A stretch of DNA of 64,000 nucleotides from Brevundimonas sp. Root1279 (GCF_001425945.1 NZ_LMEB01000004.1:172537-236536), one strand, 5' to 3'; shown: positions 18,008-27,195, counted from the first letter of the stretch. A program made the numbers and translations. Notes: generated by a model from the letters alone, not told the origin.

Positions 18008-19165
18008 TCAGTCCTGCGGCGCGGCGTCCACCGCCGCGACGACCTGGGCGATGAAGGCCCGACGCGCGGCGCTGTGCGAGGCGCCGATGGCGTTCGGCCA
18101 GGCGGACAGGATGACGATCACCAGCTTGCGTTCGGGATCGACGCGGATGGTCTGGCCGAAGATGCCGCTCGCGCGGAACACGCCGTCGTCCTGGGTCCAC
18201 CACTGGAAGCCGTAGCCTTCGCCGGGCGTGCCGATGTCGGCCTCTTTCGTCGTGGCCTGGGCGAACCAGTCGTCGGGGACGATGCGCTCGCCGCTCAGCA
18301 CGCCGCCGTCCTGCGCCATGAGGCCGATCCGACCCCAGTCGCGCAGGGTGGCCGAGACGCAGCAGCCGCCGATCTCACGTCCACCCTGGTCCAGCGCCCA
18401 GACGGCGTCCGCCTCCATGCCCGCGCGCGACCAGATGCGCTCGCCCAGCAGCGTCGCCAGCGGCCGCCCCTCGGCTGCGGCGACCAGGGCCCCGACCAGA
18501 TTGGTCTCGCCGGTGGAGTAGTTCCAGCGTTCACCCGGCGGGTGAGCGCGGGGCAGGCGGGCCATGTAGGTGACGACCGGGTCCTGACCGTCGACGACCG
18601 GTTCCTGAAGGAAGCGGGCGACATCCGAGGTCGGGTCTGAATAGTCCTCGTTCCAGGCCACGCCAGAAGTCATGGTCATCAGCTGACGCACGGTGACGCC
18701 GTCGTAGCCGCCGCCGGCCAGCGCGGGCAGGTAGCGGGTGACGGGATCCTCCAGCGACCGGATCGCGCCGCTCTTCAGCGCCGTGCCGACCAGGGTGGAG
18801 GTCAGGCTCTTGGTCATGGAGAAGGAGACCCAGCGGGTGTCCGGACCGATGCCGAGGCCGTAGCGCTCCAGTCGGATTTCGCCATCCTGGATCACCAGCA
18901 CGCCCGCGACGCGCTGGTCTTCCATATAGGCGGCCGGATCGAGATCGAGGGGACGGCCCTGCGGCAGGGCGCGGAGCGGCCCGTCTCCGCGCGCCACCAA
19001 GGCGTGCGGCATGATGGTGTCCATGGTCCGGAAAGCCCGCTCGCGATCGGCCGGCGCCCAGAACAGCACGCCGGACGGTGCGGTCTCGGGGGTTGGGCGC
19101 TCCTGAGCGGCGGCGGCCGGAGCGAGGAGGGCGAGAGTGGCGAGGCAGGCGATGATGCGAGTCAT
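18008..19165 (-). CDS. Exported serine hydrolase, class C beta-lactamase fold
   Basis: The 385-residue product has a signal peptide (MTRIIACLATLALLAPAAAA, cut before QERP). The catalytic SxxK motif is in FSMTKSLTS, a Tyr-Ser motif lies in WNYSTGETN, and the closing YGFQWWTQDDG and FRASGIFGQTI stretches match esterase or 6-aminohexanoate-dimer-hydrolase-like members of this fold more than true AmpC enzymes. It likely acts in the periplasm on esters, amides or peptides. The ATG at 19165 fits the signal peptide; the ORF extends upstream without one. Confidence 0.85.
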   Translation of the reverse strand: MTRIIACLATLALLAPAAAAQERPTPETAPSGVLFWAPADRERAFRTMDTIMPHALVARGDGPLRALPQGRPLDLDPAAYMEDQRVAGVLVIQDGEIRLERYGLGIGPDTRWVSFSMTKSLTSTLVGTALKSGAIRSLEDPVTRYLPALAGGGYDGVTVRQLMTMTSGVAWNEDYSDPTSDVARFLQEPVVDGQDPVVTYMARLPRAHPPGERWNYSTGETNLVGALVAAAEGRPLATLLGERIWSRAGMEADAVWALDQGGREIGGCCVSATLRDWGRIGLMAQDGGVLSGERIVPDDWFAQATTKEADIGTPGEGYGFQWWTQDDGVFRASGIFGQTIRVDPERKLVIVILSAWPNAIGASHSAARRAFIAQVVAAVDAAPQD

Positions 19166-19253
19166 GCGCCGGACCTTAGCAGGGCGCGTGGCTCTGGGCA
19201 GCCGTTGCGGCCACGCTTGCAAACCCTTGATCGGCCTACGACGTTGAAGAGCG

Positions 19254-19742
19254 ATGGAAACGCGTCGCCAACTTTTACTCGCCAGCGGCGCATTGGCGCT
19301 GGCCGGCTGTTCGAGCGAGACGGTGAACGCCTCGGAGAGCCGGTATGCGACTTCGCCCTTCCGGCGGATGACCGACGCTCAGTGGCGGGCTCGCCTGCCG
19401 CGGTTGAGCTATGACGTTCTGCGCCATGAGGCCACGGAGCGGGCGGGGACGAGCACCCTGAACAACGAGCACCGGCGCGGGACTTTCGTCTGCCGCGGCT
19501 GTGACCTGCCGCTGTTCCGGTCCGGCTGGAAGTTCGATTCCGGGACTGGCTGGCCGAGTTTCTACCGGGCGCCGGCCGACAACATCGCCACCAAGACCGA
19601 CTTTGCCCTGGGGATTCCGCGGGTCGAGTACCATTGCGCCCGCTGCCTGGGGCACCAGGGCCATGTCTTTGACGATGGGCCGCGGCCGACCGGCAAGCGA
19701 TACTGCAACAACGGCGCGGCGCTGAAATTCCTGCCGGCCTAG
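19254..19742 (+). CDS. msrB: Peptide-methionine (R)-S-oxide reductase, lipoprotein form
   Basis: MsrB repairs methionine-R-sulfoxide in proteins. This 162-residue form has a twin-Arg/lipoprotein-like leader METRRQLLLASGALALAGC, so it is probably anchored in the envelope. The zinc site has CRGC and CARC, the active-site Trp is in GTGWPSF, and the catalytic Cys is in RYCNNGAALKF (usually RYCINS or RYCVNS; the Asn after Cys is a variant). Its TAG shares CTAG with the stop of the opposing membrane protein gene. Confidence 0.92.
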   Translation: METRRQLLLASGALALAGCSSETVNASESRYATSPFRRMTDAQWRARLPRLSYDVLRHEATERAGTSTLNNEHRRGTFVCRGCDLPLFRSGWKFDSGTGWPSFYRAPADNIATKTDFALGIPRVEYHCARCLGHQGHVFDDGPRPTGKRYCNNGAALKFLPA

Positions 19743-20119
19743 AAACCGCCGCGGGCCTTGAGCGCAGACTCCGCCGTCAGCCCGAAGATCACCGCGGCGA
19801 TGATCACGATCAGCCCATAGTCATGCCCCGGCCAGAACACCGGGATCGCGGCCAGCAGGATGATGATCAAGGGGAACAGCGTCGCCCAGACGGCCGAGGT
19901 CGGGGTGTCGCGATTGATCATCGGCGGCCGGGGAGGCTGCCCCATCATGCGCGCCAGCCTCGGATTCAGCAGGATGAAGCCTCCGGCGCAGATGATGGCC
20001 ATCAGCGGGTTGCGCAGCATCGCCTCCGGCGGGCCGAACAGGACTGTGGTCATCACCGCCAGGACCAGGGCGAAGCCCGTCGAGATCGCCAGCAGCAGAT
20101 TGGGTTCGAGACGCTTCAA
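19739..20119 (-). CDS. Hypothetical inner-membrane protein downstream of phaC
   Basis: The 126-residue protein has four hydrophobic segments (about residues 8-28, 37-52, 76-95 and 99-117) and a Pro-rich loop MGQPPRPPMINRDTP between the second and third. I do not recognise a family. The start is TTG at 20119, which overlaps the phaC TGA (TTGA), so expression is probably coupled with phaC. A link to polyhydroxyalkanoate metabolism is suggested only by this coupling. Confidence 0.72.
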   Translation of the reverse strand: MKRLEPNLLLAISTGFALVLAVMTTVLFGPPEAMLRNPLMAIICAGGFILLNPRLARMMGQPPRPPMINRDTPTSAVWATLFPLIIILLAAIPVFWPGHDYGLIVIIAAVIFGLTAESALKARGGF

Positions 20120-22104
20120 GACTTCACTTTCACATAGCTGCCAGGGGCAGGCTCGATCGGAGGCAGGGAGCCCTTGGCCGGGTCACGGGCCGGGACCCAG
20201 CCGCCCGACCTGTCGTGGAGCCAATCGGCCCAGTGGTTCCACCAGCTTCCCGGATGCTCGACCGCGCCGGCCTGCCATTCCCCAAGGGTGGCGGGCAGGG
20301 CGGGATTGATCCAGTGCTGGTACTTGTTCGCCGACGGCGGATTGACCACGCCCGCGATGTGCCCCGATCCCGCCAGGGTCAGGGTGACGGCGGCATTGGT
20401 GAAGGCCTTGGCGGATCGGTAGACCGAGTTCATCGGCGCGATGTGGTCCTCGCGACTGGCCTGGAAATAGAGCGGGATCTTGACCTTGGTCAGGTCGACC
20501 TTGAGGCCGCCGATCTGGAAATCGCCTTGCGACAGGGCGTTGCGGCCGTACATCGAGCGCAGGTAGTCGAGGTGCAGCTTCTTGGGCATCCGCGTCTGGT
20601 CGGCGTTCCAGAACAGCAGGTCGAAGGCGGGCGGATCCTTGCCCATAAGATAGTTGCTGACGAAGAACGACCAGATCAGATCGTTCGCGCGCAGGGCGTT
20701 GAAGGTCTCGGCCATATGCGCGCCGGGAAGGACCCCGCCGGCGGCGTCCATCTCCTGCTCGATCTCCTTCAGCCAGTTCTCGTCGGTGAACAGCAGCAGG
20801 TCGCCGGCCTCGGCGAAGTCGTGCTGGGCGGCGAAGAAGGTGTTGGCCCCAACCCGCTCGTCGCCGTGGGCCGCCATGTGGGCCAGGGCGGCGCCCATGA
20901 GGGTGCCCCCGATGCAGTAGCCGACCGTGTTGATCCGTTCTGACTTCGACTGCTCAAGCGCCTTTTCGACAGCGCGGTAGATGCCTTTCTGCAGATAGTC
21001 GTCGAAGCCGAACTCCGCCTTGTCCTTGTCCGGGTTGACCCAGGAGCAGACGAAAACGGTGAAGCCCTGGGCCGAGAGCCACCGGATCATCGAGTTCGCC
21101 GGCTGCAGGTCCAGGATGTAGAATTTGTTGATCCACGGCGGGAAGATGAGCAGCGGGATCTCGCGCTGCTTGTCGGTCGCGGCGTCGTACTGGATCAGCT
21201 CGAACAGCTCGTCGCGCCACACCACCTGTCCCGGCGCGGTGGCGACGTTCTCGCCCACCTTGAACCGTTCATAGTCCGCCTGGCTGATCTTCAGCTTCCC
21301 GTGCCCGCGCTCGAGATCGGCGGCGAAATTCTGCATGCCCTTGACCAGGGATTCGCCATTGGTCTCGGCCAGGGCCTTCAGCGCCGCGGGATTGGAGGCG
21401 AGGAAGTTCGACGGCGAAAAGGCGTCCGTCAGCAGCTTGGTGAAGAACTCGGCGCGCCGCTTGATGCGCGGATCGATGTCCTCGACCGAGGAGACCAGGC
21501 CATTCATCCAGTCGGCGGTCGCCAGATAGGATTGGCGCATCACGTCGAACATCGGGTTCTCGGTCCACGCCGGGTCTTTGAAGCGCTTGTCCTTGGACGG
21601 GGTGGGCTCCTCGCCGGCGGCGCGGCGCGTGGTCGAGGCCCACACGTCCATATAGCGGTTGAACAGATCGGCCTGGGCGGCGAACAGCTTGTCGGGACGC
21701 GAAACCAGACCCGTCATCACCTGGGTCATGGCCGGCCCGACGTTGAACGGGTCGGGCGACAGGGCCCCGGGTCGGTCGGCCTGGGCCAGGGCGGCTTCGG
21801 CGATCGCCGTCTGGGCCGTCATGGCGGCGCGCGCCAGGTTCAGAGACAGGGTCTCCAGCATTTCCCTCTGTTCGGCGCCGGGGAAGGCGAAACCGGCGTC
21901 GGTCTGTTCCGTCTTCGTGTGAGCCTCTTCGGCGCCCCCATCGGGCATCGGCCCGAGTTGAACGGCCGCCTGCGCCTTGGCGGCGCGAGGGCGCGGGGGC
22001 TTGGCCGAGGTTGGGCGACCAGCCTTTCGCGCGGGCTTGGCGGCAGCGTCCGCAAGATCGCCATTCGGCGCCGCGGAAGACGGAGGGATCGGACGCTTGG
22101 CCAT
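20116..22104 (-). CDS. phaC: Class I polyhydroxyalkanoate synthase
   Basis: PhaC polymerises 3-hydroxyacyl-CoA into storage granules. The 662-residue protein has the modified lipase box GYCIGGTLMG with the catalytic Cys, the Asp in SREDHIAP and the His in GSGHIAGVVNPP, plus LIFPPWINKFYILDL and FVCSWVNPDKD typical of class I. The first ~80 residues are rich in Ala, Pro, Lys and Arg, a basic low-complexity extension. The ATG at 22104 has GGAG upstream; a further in-frame start at 22176 is less likely. No phasin or phaAB gene is nearby. Confidence 0.94.
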   Translation of the reverse strand: MAKRPIPPSSAAPNGDLADAAAKPARKAGRPTSAKPPRPRAAKAQAAVQLGPMPDGGAEEAHTKTEQTDAGFAFPGAEQREMLETLSLNLARAAMTAQTAIAEAALAQADRPGALSPDPFNVGPAMTQVMTGLVSRPDKLFAAQADLFNRYMDVWASTTRRAAGEEPTPSKDKRFKDPAWTENPMFDVMRQSYLATADWMNGLVSSVEDIDPRIKRRAEFFTKLLTDAFSPSNFLASNPAALKALAETNGESLVKGMQNFAADLERGHGKLKISQADYERFKVGENVATAPGQVVWRDELFELIQYDAATDKQREIPLLIFPPWINKFYILDLQPANSMIRWLSAQGFTVFVCSWVNPDKDKAEFGFDDYLQKGIYRAVEKALEQSKSERINTVGYCIGGTLMGAALAHMAAHGDERVGANTFFAAQHDFAEAGDLLLFTDENWLKEIEQEMDAAGGVLPGAHMAETFNALRANDLIWSFFVSNYLMGKDPPAFDLLFWNADQTRMPKKLHLDYLRSMYGRNALSQGDFQIGGLKVDLTKVKIPLYFQASREDHIAPMNSVYRSAKAFTNAAVTLTLAGSGHIAGVVNPPSANKYQHWINPALPATLGEWQAGAVEHPGSWWNHWADWLHDRSGGWVPARDPAKGSLPPIEPAPGSYVKVKS

Positions 22105-22196
22105 GCTGGAGAGCTCCGTCAGGTCGTCAGGATCGGTCGCAAGGGACGCCGTCGCCCTTCCGCCTGTCGCGATCATGGCATATGACCGGGCCTGAA

Positions 22197-22640
22197 ATGA
22201 ACGCGCCGATCCGGAAATTCGCAGCGGTCCTGGCTGTATTCGTCGCCGCGGCGGGTTTAACCGCCTGCGCGAGCTCGTTCGACACCGAGGCTGACCTGTC
22301 GTCGCCGCTCGCGCCGCACATTCAGACGCTGGTCGATGCGAATCGCGGCTACCCCCGCTGGGAGGACTTCCCGAAGTCGCTCCAGCCCGCGCCGGAGCCG
22401 GCGATGCTGGCCGCCCGGGTCGGCGCCCTGAGCGCGGCCGGGGGCTCCCTGGCCGAGGAAGCCGCTCGGATCGAGTGGACCCTGACCGGCGACCCGACGG
22501 CTTTCGCCGCAGACGTTCAGGCGCGGGTCGACGCCGTCGAGGTGGCTCCGGTCACCCAGCAGACCCAGTCCGAGATCGAGGAATTCGTTCGTCGTACGCG
22601 GGAGCGCGGAACCGCCCCCCCGCCGGTCGATCGCCGCTGA
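22197..22640 (+). CDS. Hypothetical lipoprotein upstream of glpX
   Basis: The 147-residue product begins MNAPIRKFAAVLAVFV and has a lipobox-like LTAC near residue 24, so it is a predicted lipoprotein. The mature part includes VDANRGYPRWEDFPKSLQPAPEP and a Pro-rich end, with no catalytic motif. I do not recognise a named family; similar short lipoproteins are found near glpX in related bacteria, by recollection. ATG 22197 is chosen over ATG 22182 because it starts the signal peptide directly. It precedes glpX by 61 bases on the same strand. Confidence 0.7.
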   Translation: MNAPIRKFAAVLAVFVAAAGLTACASSFDTEADLSSPLAPHIQTLVDANRGYPRWEDFPKSLQPAPEPAMLAARVGALSAAGGSLAEEAARIEWTLTGDPTAFAADVQARVDAVEVAPVTQQTQSEIEEFVRRTRERGTAPPPVDRR

Positions 22641-22701
22641 ACCACCCAAAATCATCGCTCGGACACAAGAATCCGGGGATCATCGCCTCAGGAGAACGCC
22701 C

Positions 22702-23658
22702 ATGGCCGGAACGGCCCCCTACGCCTCGACCCTCGCCGCGGACGCCGCGCGCGTGACCGAACTGGCCGCCATCGCGGCCCACAGCCTCATCGGCCGCGGC
22801 AATGAGAAGGCCGCCGATCAGGTGGCGGTCGACGCCATGCGGACCGCCCTGAACGCGCTCGACATCGACGGTAAGATCGTCATCGGCGAGGGGGAGCGCG
22901 ACGAAGCGCCGATGCTTTACATCGGCGAGAAGGTCGGCACCGGCAAAGGTCCGGCGGTCGATATCGCGCTGGACCCGCTGGAAGGCACCACCCTGACGGC
23001 CAAGGCCATGCCCAACGCCCTGGCCGTGCTCGCCATGTCGCCGGGCGGCGGCATGCTGCACGCGCCCGACACCTATATGGACAAGATCGCTATCGGCCCG
23101 GGCTATGCGCCGGGCACCGTCGACCTGGACATGAAGCCCCAGGACAACGTCCGCTCGCTGGCCGCGGCCAAGGGCGTCGACCCCAGCGACATCACCATCT
23201 GCGTTATGGACCGCCCCCGCCACGCGGAGCTGATCGCCGCCCTGCGCGAAGTCGGCGCCCGTGTGCTGCTGATCACCGACGGCGACGTGGCCGGCGTCAT
23301 CCACACCGCCGAGCCGGAGACCGGCATCGATATGTACCTCGGCTCCGGCGGCGCGCCGGAGGGCGTCCTGGCGGCGGCGGCGCTGAAATGCGTCGGCGGC
23401 CACTTCCAGGGCCGGCTGATCTTCCGCAACGACGACGAGCGGGCCCGCGCCCAGCGCACAGGCGTCACCGACTTCGACCGCAAATACGACCTGCACGAGC
23501 TGGTCTCGAAGGATGCGGTCTTCGCCGCCACGGGCGTGACCAAGGGCGCGATGCTGGACGGCGTGCTGCTGCGCAACGGCTCGGTCTCGACCCATACGCT
23601 GGTGATGGATTCCTCGACCCGCACCGTGCAGCGCATCCGCACGCAGCGGCCCCTCTGA
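22702..23658 (+). CDS. glpX: Class II fructose-1,6-bisphosphatase
   Basis: GlpX removes the 1-phosphate from fructose 1,6-bisphosphate in gluconeogenesis. The 318-residue enzyme shows the lithium-sensitive phosphatase fold with VIGEGERDEAPMLYIGE, the metal site DPLEGTTL and the C-terminal YLGSGGAPEGVLAAAALKC. CAGGAGAACG upstream of ATG 22702 is a good ribosome site. The stop overlaps the recJ ATG (TGATG), so recJ depends on glpX for translation. Confidence 0.95.
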   Translation: MAGTAPYASTLAADAARVTELAAIAAHSLIGRGNEKAADQVAVDAMRTALNALDIDGKIVIGEGERDEAPMLYIGEKVGTGKGPAVDIALDPLEGTTLTAKAMPNALAVLAMSPGGGMLHAPDTYMDKIAIGPGYAPGTVDLDMKPQDNVRSLAAAKGVDPSDITICVMDRPRHAELIAALREVGARVLLITDGDVAGVIHTAEPETGIDMYLGSGGAPEGVLAAAALKCVGGHFQGRLIFRNDDERARAQRTGVTDFDRKYDLHELVSKDAVFAATGVTKGAMLDGVLLRNGSVSTHTLVMDSSTRTVQRIRTQRPL

Positions 23659-25460
23659 TGGCCGACGGCGCGACCACGCCCGCCTTCCTGGGCGTGTCGC
23701 GCTCGCTGTCCGGGCGCGCCTGGAGGCAAAGACCGGCCGAGGCCTCGGTCGTGCGCGCCCACATCCAGGCCCTCGGCCTCGACGAGCCCTTGGCCCGAGC
23801 CCTGGCCGCGCGCGGCGTGCGCGCCGATCAGGGGGCGGACTTCCTGGAGCCGACGCTCAAGGCCCTGTTCCCGGATCCGTCCAGCTTCACGGACATGGAC
23901 GCGGCGGCCGAGGCGATCCTCGACGCCCTGCAGGCCAAGGCCTCGATCCACGTCTTCGCCGACTACGACGTCGACGGCGCGTCGAGCGCGGCCCTGCTGG
24001 TTCGCTGGTTCCGCGCGATGGGCGCGGAACTGCCGATCTATGTTCCCGACCGCATCACCGAAGGCTACGGCCCCAGCGCCAAGGCCTTCGACACGCTGAA
24101 GGCGGCCGGGGCGGATCTGGTCGTCACCGTCGACTGCGGCGCCGCGGCCAATGAGGCCGTCGCCCACGCCGCCGCCATCGGGCTGAAGGTCGTGGTCATC
24201 GACCACCACCTGATGCGCGAGGAGCCGCCGAACTGCCTGGCCGTGGTCAATCCCAACCGGCCGGGCTGTAACTCGGGGCAGGGCAACCTGGCCGCGGCCG
24301 GGGTGGTCTTCGTCCTGCTCGCCGCGCTCAACCGCGAGGGTCGCCGCCGGGGGCTGTTCGAGGACCGCCCCCAGCCGGACATCCGCCAGTGGCTGGATCT
24401 GGCCGCCATGGGCGCGATCTGCGACGTCACCGGCCTGACGGGCTTCAATCGCGCCCTCACCAGCCTGGGCCTGCGGGTGATGTCCGACTGGGGCAATCCG
24501 GGGCTCAAGGCCCTGCTGGCCGCCGCCGGCGCTGAAGAAGGCCCGGCCAAGGTCAACCACGCCGGCTTTATCCTCGGCCCGCGAATCAACGCCGGCGGCC
24601 GCATCGGCAAGTCGGACCTCGGCGCTCGGCTGCTGTCGACCGACGACCCGGATGAGGCGAGGGCGATCGCACAGGAGCTGGACGCCCTGAACATCGCGCG
24701 GCGCGAAGTGGAGCGGCAGGTCACCGACCAGGCCGTTCGCCGCGTCGAGGCGTCCGGCGCTCACGCCGATGGTTCGGCCGTGGTGGTGATCGAGGGCGCC
24801 GACTGGCATCCCGGCGTGGTCGGCATCGTCGCCGGGCGCCTGCGCGAGCGTTGGCGCAAACCGGTGATCGTCATCGGAGTCGATGCGGTCAACGGCATCG
24901 GCAAGGGCTCGGGCCGCTCCCAGCCGGGCATGAACCTGGGACGGGCGATCCAGGCGGCCTGGGAGACCGGGGTGCTGCTCGCCGGCGGCGGCCACGCGAT
25001 GGCCGCGGGCTTGACCCTCCGCACCGACGGCATCGCCGCCCTGCGCGACTTCCTCAACGACCGGCTGGCCCATGAACAGGCCGACGCCGAGACGCTGGAT
25101 GCGGTCGAGATCGACGCCCTGGTCGATCCCCGCGCCGCCACCCGCGCCCTGTTCGACCAGTTCGAGCAGCTGGCGCCTTTCGGACCGGCGAATCCCGAGC
25201 CGCTCTTCGCGCTCGAGCACGTCTCGGTTCGCGAGCCCGTCGCCATGAATGGCGGCCATGTGCGCTGCCGCCTGGTCGGGGCCGATGGTGCGTCCGTGAA
25301 GGCCATCGCTTGGCGCTGCGCCGACCTGCCGTCAGGCAAGGCTCTGTTAGCCGGGCAGGGCGGTCTGTCGGTCGCAGGCCGCCTGAAAGCCGACGACTGG
25401 AACGGCCGCAAAGGCGTCCAGTTCGAGATCGAGGACGTCGCGGATCCGCGTATGGCTTAG
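23658..25460 (+). CDS. recJ: Single-stranded-DNA-specific exonuclease RecJ
   Basis: RecJ degrades single-stranded DNA 5' to 3' in recombination and mismatch repair. The 600-residue protein has the DHH motifs: FADYDVDGASSAALL, TVDCGAAANEA, VIDHHLM with the Asp-His-His signature, and the DHHA1 part with GKGSGRSQPGMNL and GGGHAMAAGLTL. The OB-fold domain follows to the end. The start is ATG 23658 in a TGATG overlap with glpX; the open frame continues upstream within glpX without homology. Confidence 0.95.
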   Translation: MADGATTPAFLGVSRSLSGRAWRQRPAEASVVRAHIQALGLDEPLARALAARGVRADQGADFLEPTLKALFPDPSSFTDMDAAAEAILDALQAKASIHVFADYDVDGASSAALLVRWFRAMGAELPIYVPDRITEGYGPSAKAFDTLKAAGADLVVTVDCGAAANEAVAHAAAIGLKVVVIDHHLMREEPPNCLAVVNPNRPGCNSGQGNLAAAGVVFVLLAALNREGRRRGLFEDRPQPDIRQWLDLAAMGAICDVTGLTGFNRALTSLGLRVMSDWGNPGLKALLAAAGAEEGPAKVNHAGFILGPRINAGGRIGKSDLGARLLSTDDPDEARAIAQELDALNIARREVERQVTDQAVRRVEASGAHADGSAVVVIEGADWHPGVVGIVAGRLRERWRKPVIVIGVDAVNGIGKGSGRSQPGMNLGRAIQAAWETGVLLAGGGHAMAAGLTLRTDGIAALRDFLNDRLAHEQADAETLDAVEIDALVDPRAATRALFDQFEQLAPFGPANPEPLFALEHVSVREPVAMNGGHVRCRLVGADGASVKAIAWRCADLPSGKALLAGQGGLSVAGRLKADDWNGRKGVQFEIEDVADPRMA

Positions 25461-25497
25461 CCGTAACGACGATCTCAACTTTTCTTCGAAAAAGGCG

Positions 25498-25526
25498 TTG
25501 CAGCCTTCGGAGGCCCCGGCTATATC
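25498..25526 (+). promoter_or_regulatory. Promoter of the tRNA-Glu pair
   Basis: TTGCAG (25498-25503), a 17-base spacer and TATATC (25521-25526); the extended GCTATATC fits the Caulobacter housekeeping -10 consensus GCTANAWC exactly. Confidence 0.68.
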
Positions 25527-25544
25527 GCCGCTTCCCCGCGCAGC

Positions 25545-25619
25545 GGTCCCTTCGTCTATCGGTTAGGACGTCAGGTTTTCAACCTGAAAAGAGGGGTTCG
25601 ATTCCCCTAGGGACTGCCA
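25545..25619 (+). tRNA. tRNA-Glu, anticodon TTC (copy 1)
   Basis: A 75-base cloverleaf with encoded CCA. The acceptor GGTCCCT pairs with AGGGACT (first pair G-T), the anticodon stem TCAGG/CCTGA holds the loop TTTTCAA, and the T arm is AGGGG-TTCGATT-CCCCT. The discriminator base is G. Confidence 0.96.
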
Positions 25620-25669
25620 CGCGGGGCTCTCACAGACATCGCTGAAAGCGTCGTCCGCGCTCGCGCTGC

Positions 25670-25744
25670 GGTCCCTTCGTCTATCGGTTAGGACGTCAGG
25701 TTTTCAACCTGAAAAGAGGGGTTCGATTCCCCTAGGGACTGCCA
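25670..25744 (+). tRNA. tRNA-Glu, anticodon TTC (copy 2)
   Basis: Identical in all 75 bases to the copy at 25545, 50 bases downstream, without a recognisable promoter of its own, so it is probably processed from the same transcript. Confidence 0.96.
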
Positions 25745-25785
25745 CGAGCGCCTCCTCACGCATCGCCGAAGCCCGCCATTGGAAA

Positions 25786-25803
25786 CTTTCCGCGCGCGGA
25801 AAG
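25786..25803. repeat. Perfect 18-base palindrome between tRNA-Glu and the cold-shock gene
   Basis: CTTTCCGCG joined to CGCGGAAAG, fully self-complementary, with no T run after it. It may be the tail hairpin of the tRNA transcript or an operator for the cold-shock gene 146 bases downstream. Confidence 0.5.
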
Positions 25804-25948
25804 ATTGGCCGCCCCTGAGAGCCCTCAACGCCTCGGTTGCATAAATAATTCGCGTCGCAACTGAAAATCAGCGTTTTTGTCTTTTCCGCCGTTCACAGAA
25901 CCGTGTTAAACAAGCCGGTCCGCACACAACGCGGGCGGGGGGAAGGCC

Positions 25949-26503
25949 GTGTCGGACTTCGAGGGCGTTCAAACAGTTGAGACGGTGAGGATCGCCGGGC
26001 GGGTCAAGTGGTTTGACCCCGGCAAGGGGTATGGATTCATCGTACCTGACGATCCCGTCATGACTGACATGAAGGACGTGCTCCTGCACATCTCCAGCCT
26101 GCGGGACAGCGGCCGCGACTCCGCCGCCGAAGGCGCTCCGATCAGCTGTGATTGCGCACGACGGCCCAAGGGATGGCAGGTCACCGAGGTGCACGACCTG
26201 GGCGAGGGCGACCCCGACGCCGCCGCTTCGCCGCGTCGCGGCTACGAAAGCCTCCGGAACGCCCGCGTGCTGCCGCCGCTGATGGACGACGGGACCCTCG
26301 AGATGGCTGTGGTCAAGTGGTTCAACCGCACCAAGGGCTACGGCTTCGTGGTCCGCAACGGCCAGCCGGGCGACATCTTCGTCCACGTCGAGACCCTGCG
26401 CCGCTGTGGCCTCGACGACCTGCTGCCCGGCGAGACCGTCTCGGTGCGCTTCGCCGAAGGCCCCAAGGGCCTGGTCGTCGCCGAAATCCGTCCCGGCGCC
26501 TGA
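25949..26503 (+). CDS. Double cold-shock-domain protein
   Basis: The 184-residue protein holds two cold-shock domains joined by a linker. Domain 1 (about residues 15-80) has [12 protein letters not shown] and VLLHISSL; domain 2 (about 117-182) has [12 protein letters not shown] and [12 protein letters not shown]. These are the RNP1 and RNP2 motifs that bind single-stranded RNA or DNA. Two-domain proteins are typical of Caulobacter CspC/CspD and related alphaproteobacteria and serve in stationary phase or cold. The GTG at 25949 follows GGGGGGAAGG. A leader of over 100 AT-rich bases precedes it, as in many cold-shock genes. Confidence 0.93.
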   Translation: MSDFEGVQTVETVRIAGRVKWFDPGKGYGFIVPDDPVMTDMKDVLLHISSLRDSGRDSAAEGAPISCDCARRPKGWQVTEVHDLGEGDPDAAASPRRGYESLRNARVLPPLMDDGTLEMAVVKWFNRTKGYGFVVRNGQPGDIFVHVETLRRCGLDDLLPGETVSVRFAEGPKGLVVAEIRPGA

Positions 26504-26586
26504 CGCCTCCCCACGGGCCTTCTGCGGCGCTATAGATGCGGGACGCCGGGGAGATTCCGGGTTCAGCAGCTCTCAAGGGTGACTTG

Positions 26587-27060
26587 ATGATCGTTCGTCG
26601 TGGCTTCCTGGCCGGCATCGCCGGTCTCGTCCTGCTCGCCGGCTGCGCGGGCGCGGGCACCCAGCAGGGTCCCAACGGCGAGCCGCTCGAGCCGCTGACC
26701 ATCACGACCCAGTCGGGCGAGCACCGCTTCCACGTCGAGATCGCCGACGACGAGATGGAGCGCCAGCGCGGGCTGATGCACCGCGACCCGCTGGCCGACG
26801 ACCGCGGCATGCTGTTCGAGTTCCCCGATGTCGCCGAGCGCGGCTTCTGGATGCACAACACCCCCAGCCCGCTGGACATCATCTACATCGACCCGCACGG
26901 CGTGATCGTCTCGATCGCCGCCAATGCGCCGCCGAACTCGGACGCGATCATTCCGTCCAACGGCCCGGCCATGGGCGTGCTGGAGCTCCGCGCCGGCCGC
27001 GCCGCCGAGATCGGCGCCAAGGCCGGCGACAAGGTTCGCCACCCCTTCTTCGCGGAATAG
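26587..27060 (+). CDS. DUF192 family lipoprotein
   Basis: The 157-residue product has a lipoprotein leader MIVRRGFLAGIAGLVLLAGC and a DUF192 domain with the hallmarks RQRGLMHRDPLADDRGMLFEF, FWMHNTPSPLDIIYID and VLELRAG. The family has a beta-barrel fold of unknown biochemical role. The gene follows the cold-shock gene by 83 bases and may be transcribed with it. The ATG at 26587 is chosen because it starts the signal peptide; an upstream in-frame start at 26536 adds 17 unlike residues. Confidence 0.9.
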   Translation: MIVRRGFLAGIAGLVLLAGCAGAGTQQGPNGEPLEPLTITTQSGEHRFHVEIADDEMERQRGLMHRDPLADDRGMLFEFPDVAERGFWMHNTPSPLDIIYIDPHGVIVSIAANAPPNSDAIIPSNGPAMGVLELRAGRAAEIGAKAGDKVRHPFFAE

Positions 27061-27082
27061 CGCCTAATCGCGCTCAACCGCG

Positions 27083-27111
27083 TTGCGGCGCAGCGTCGAG
27101 TGTGCCAAATC
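27083..27111 (+). promoter_or_regulatory. Possible promoter of tRNA-Pro(TGG)
   Basis: TTGCGG at 27083-27088 and GCCAAATC at 27104-27111, which resembles GCTANAWC, just ahead of the tRNA at 27119. Confidence 0.4.
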
Positions 27112-27118
27112 CCGCCGC

Positions 27119-27195
<77 letters not shown>

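Noticed and set aside
23103-25259. 718-codon minus-strand open frame across glpX-recJ
   Set aside because: It lies opposite two sure genes, with low-complexity composition and no ribosome site or homology.
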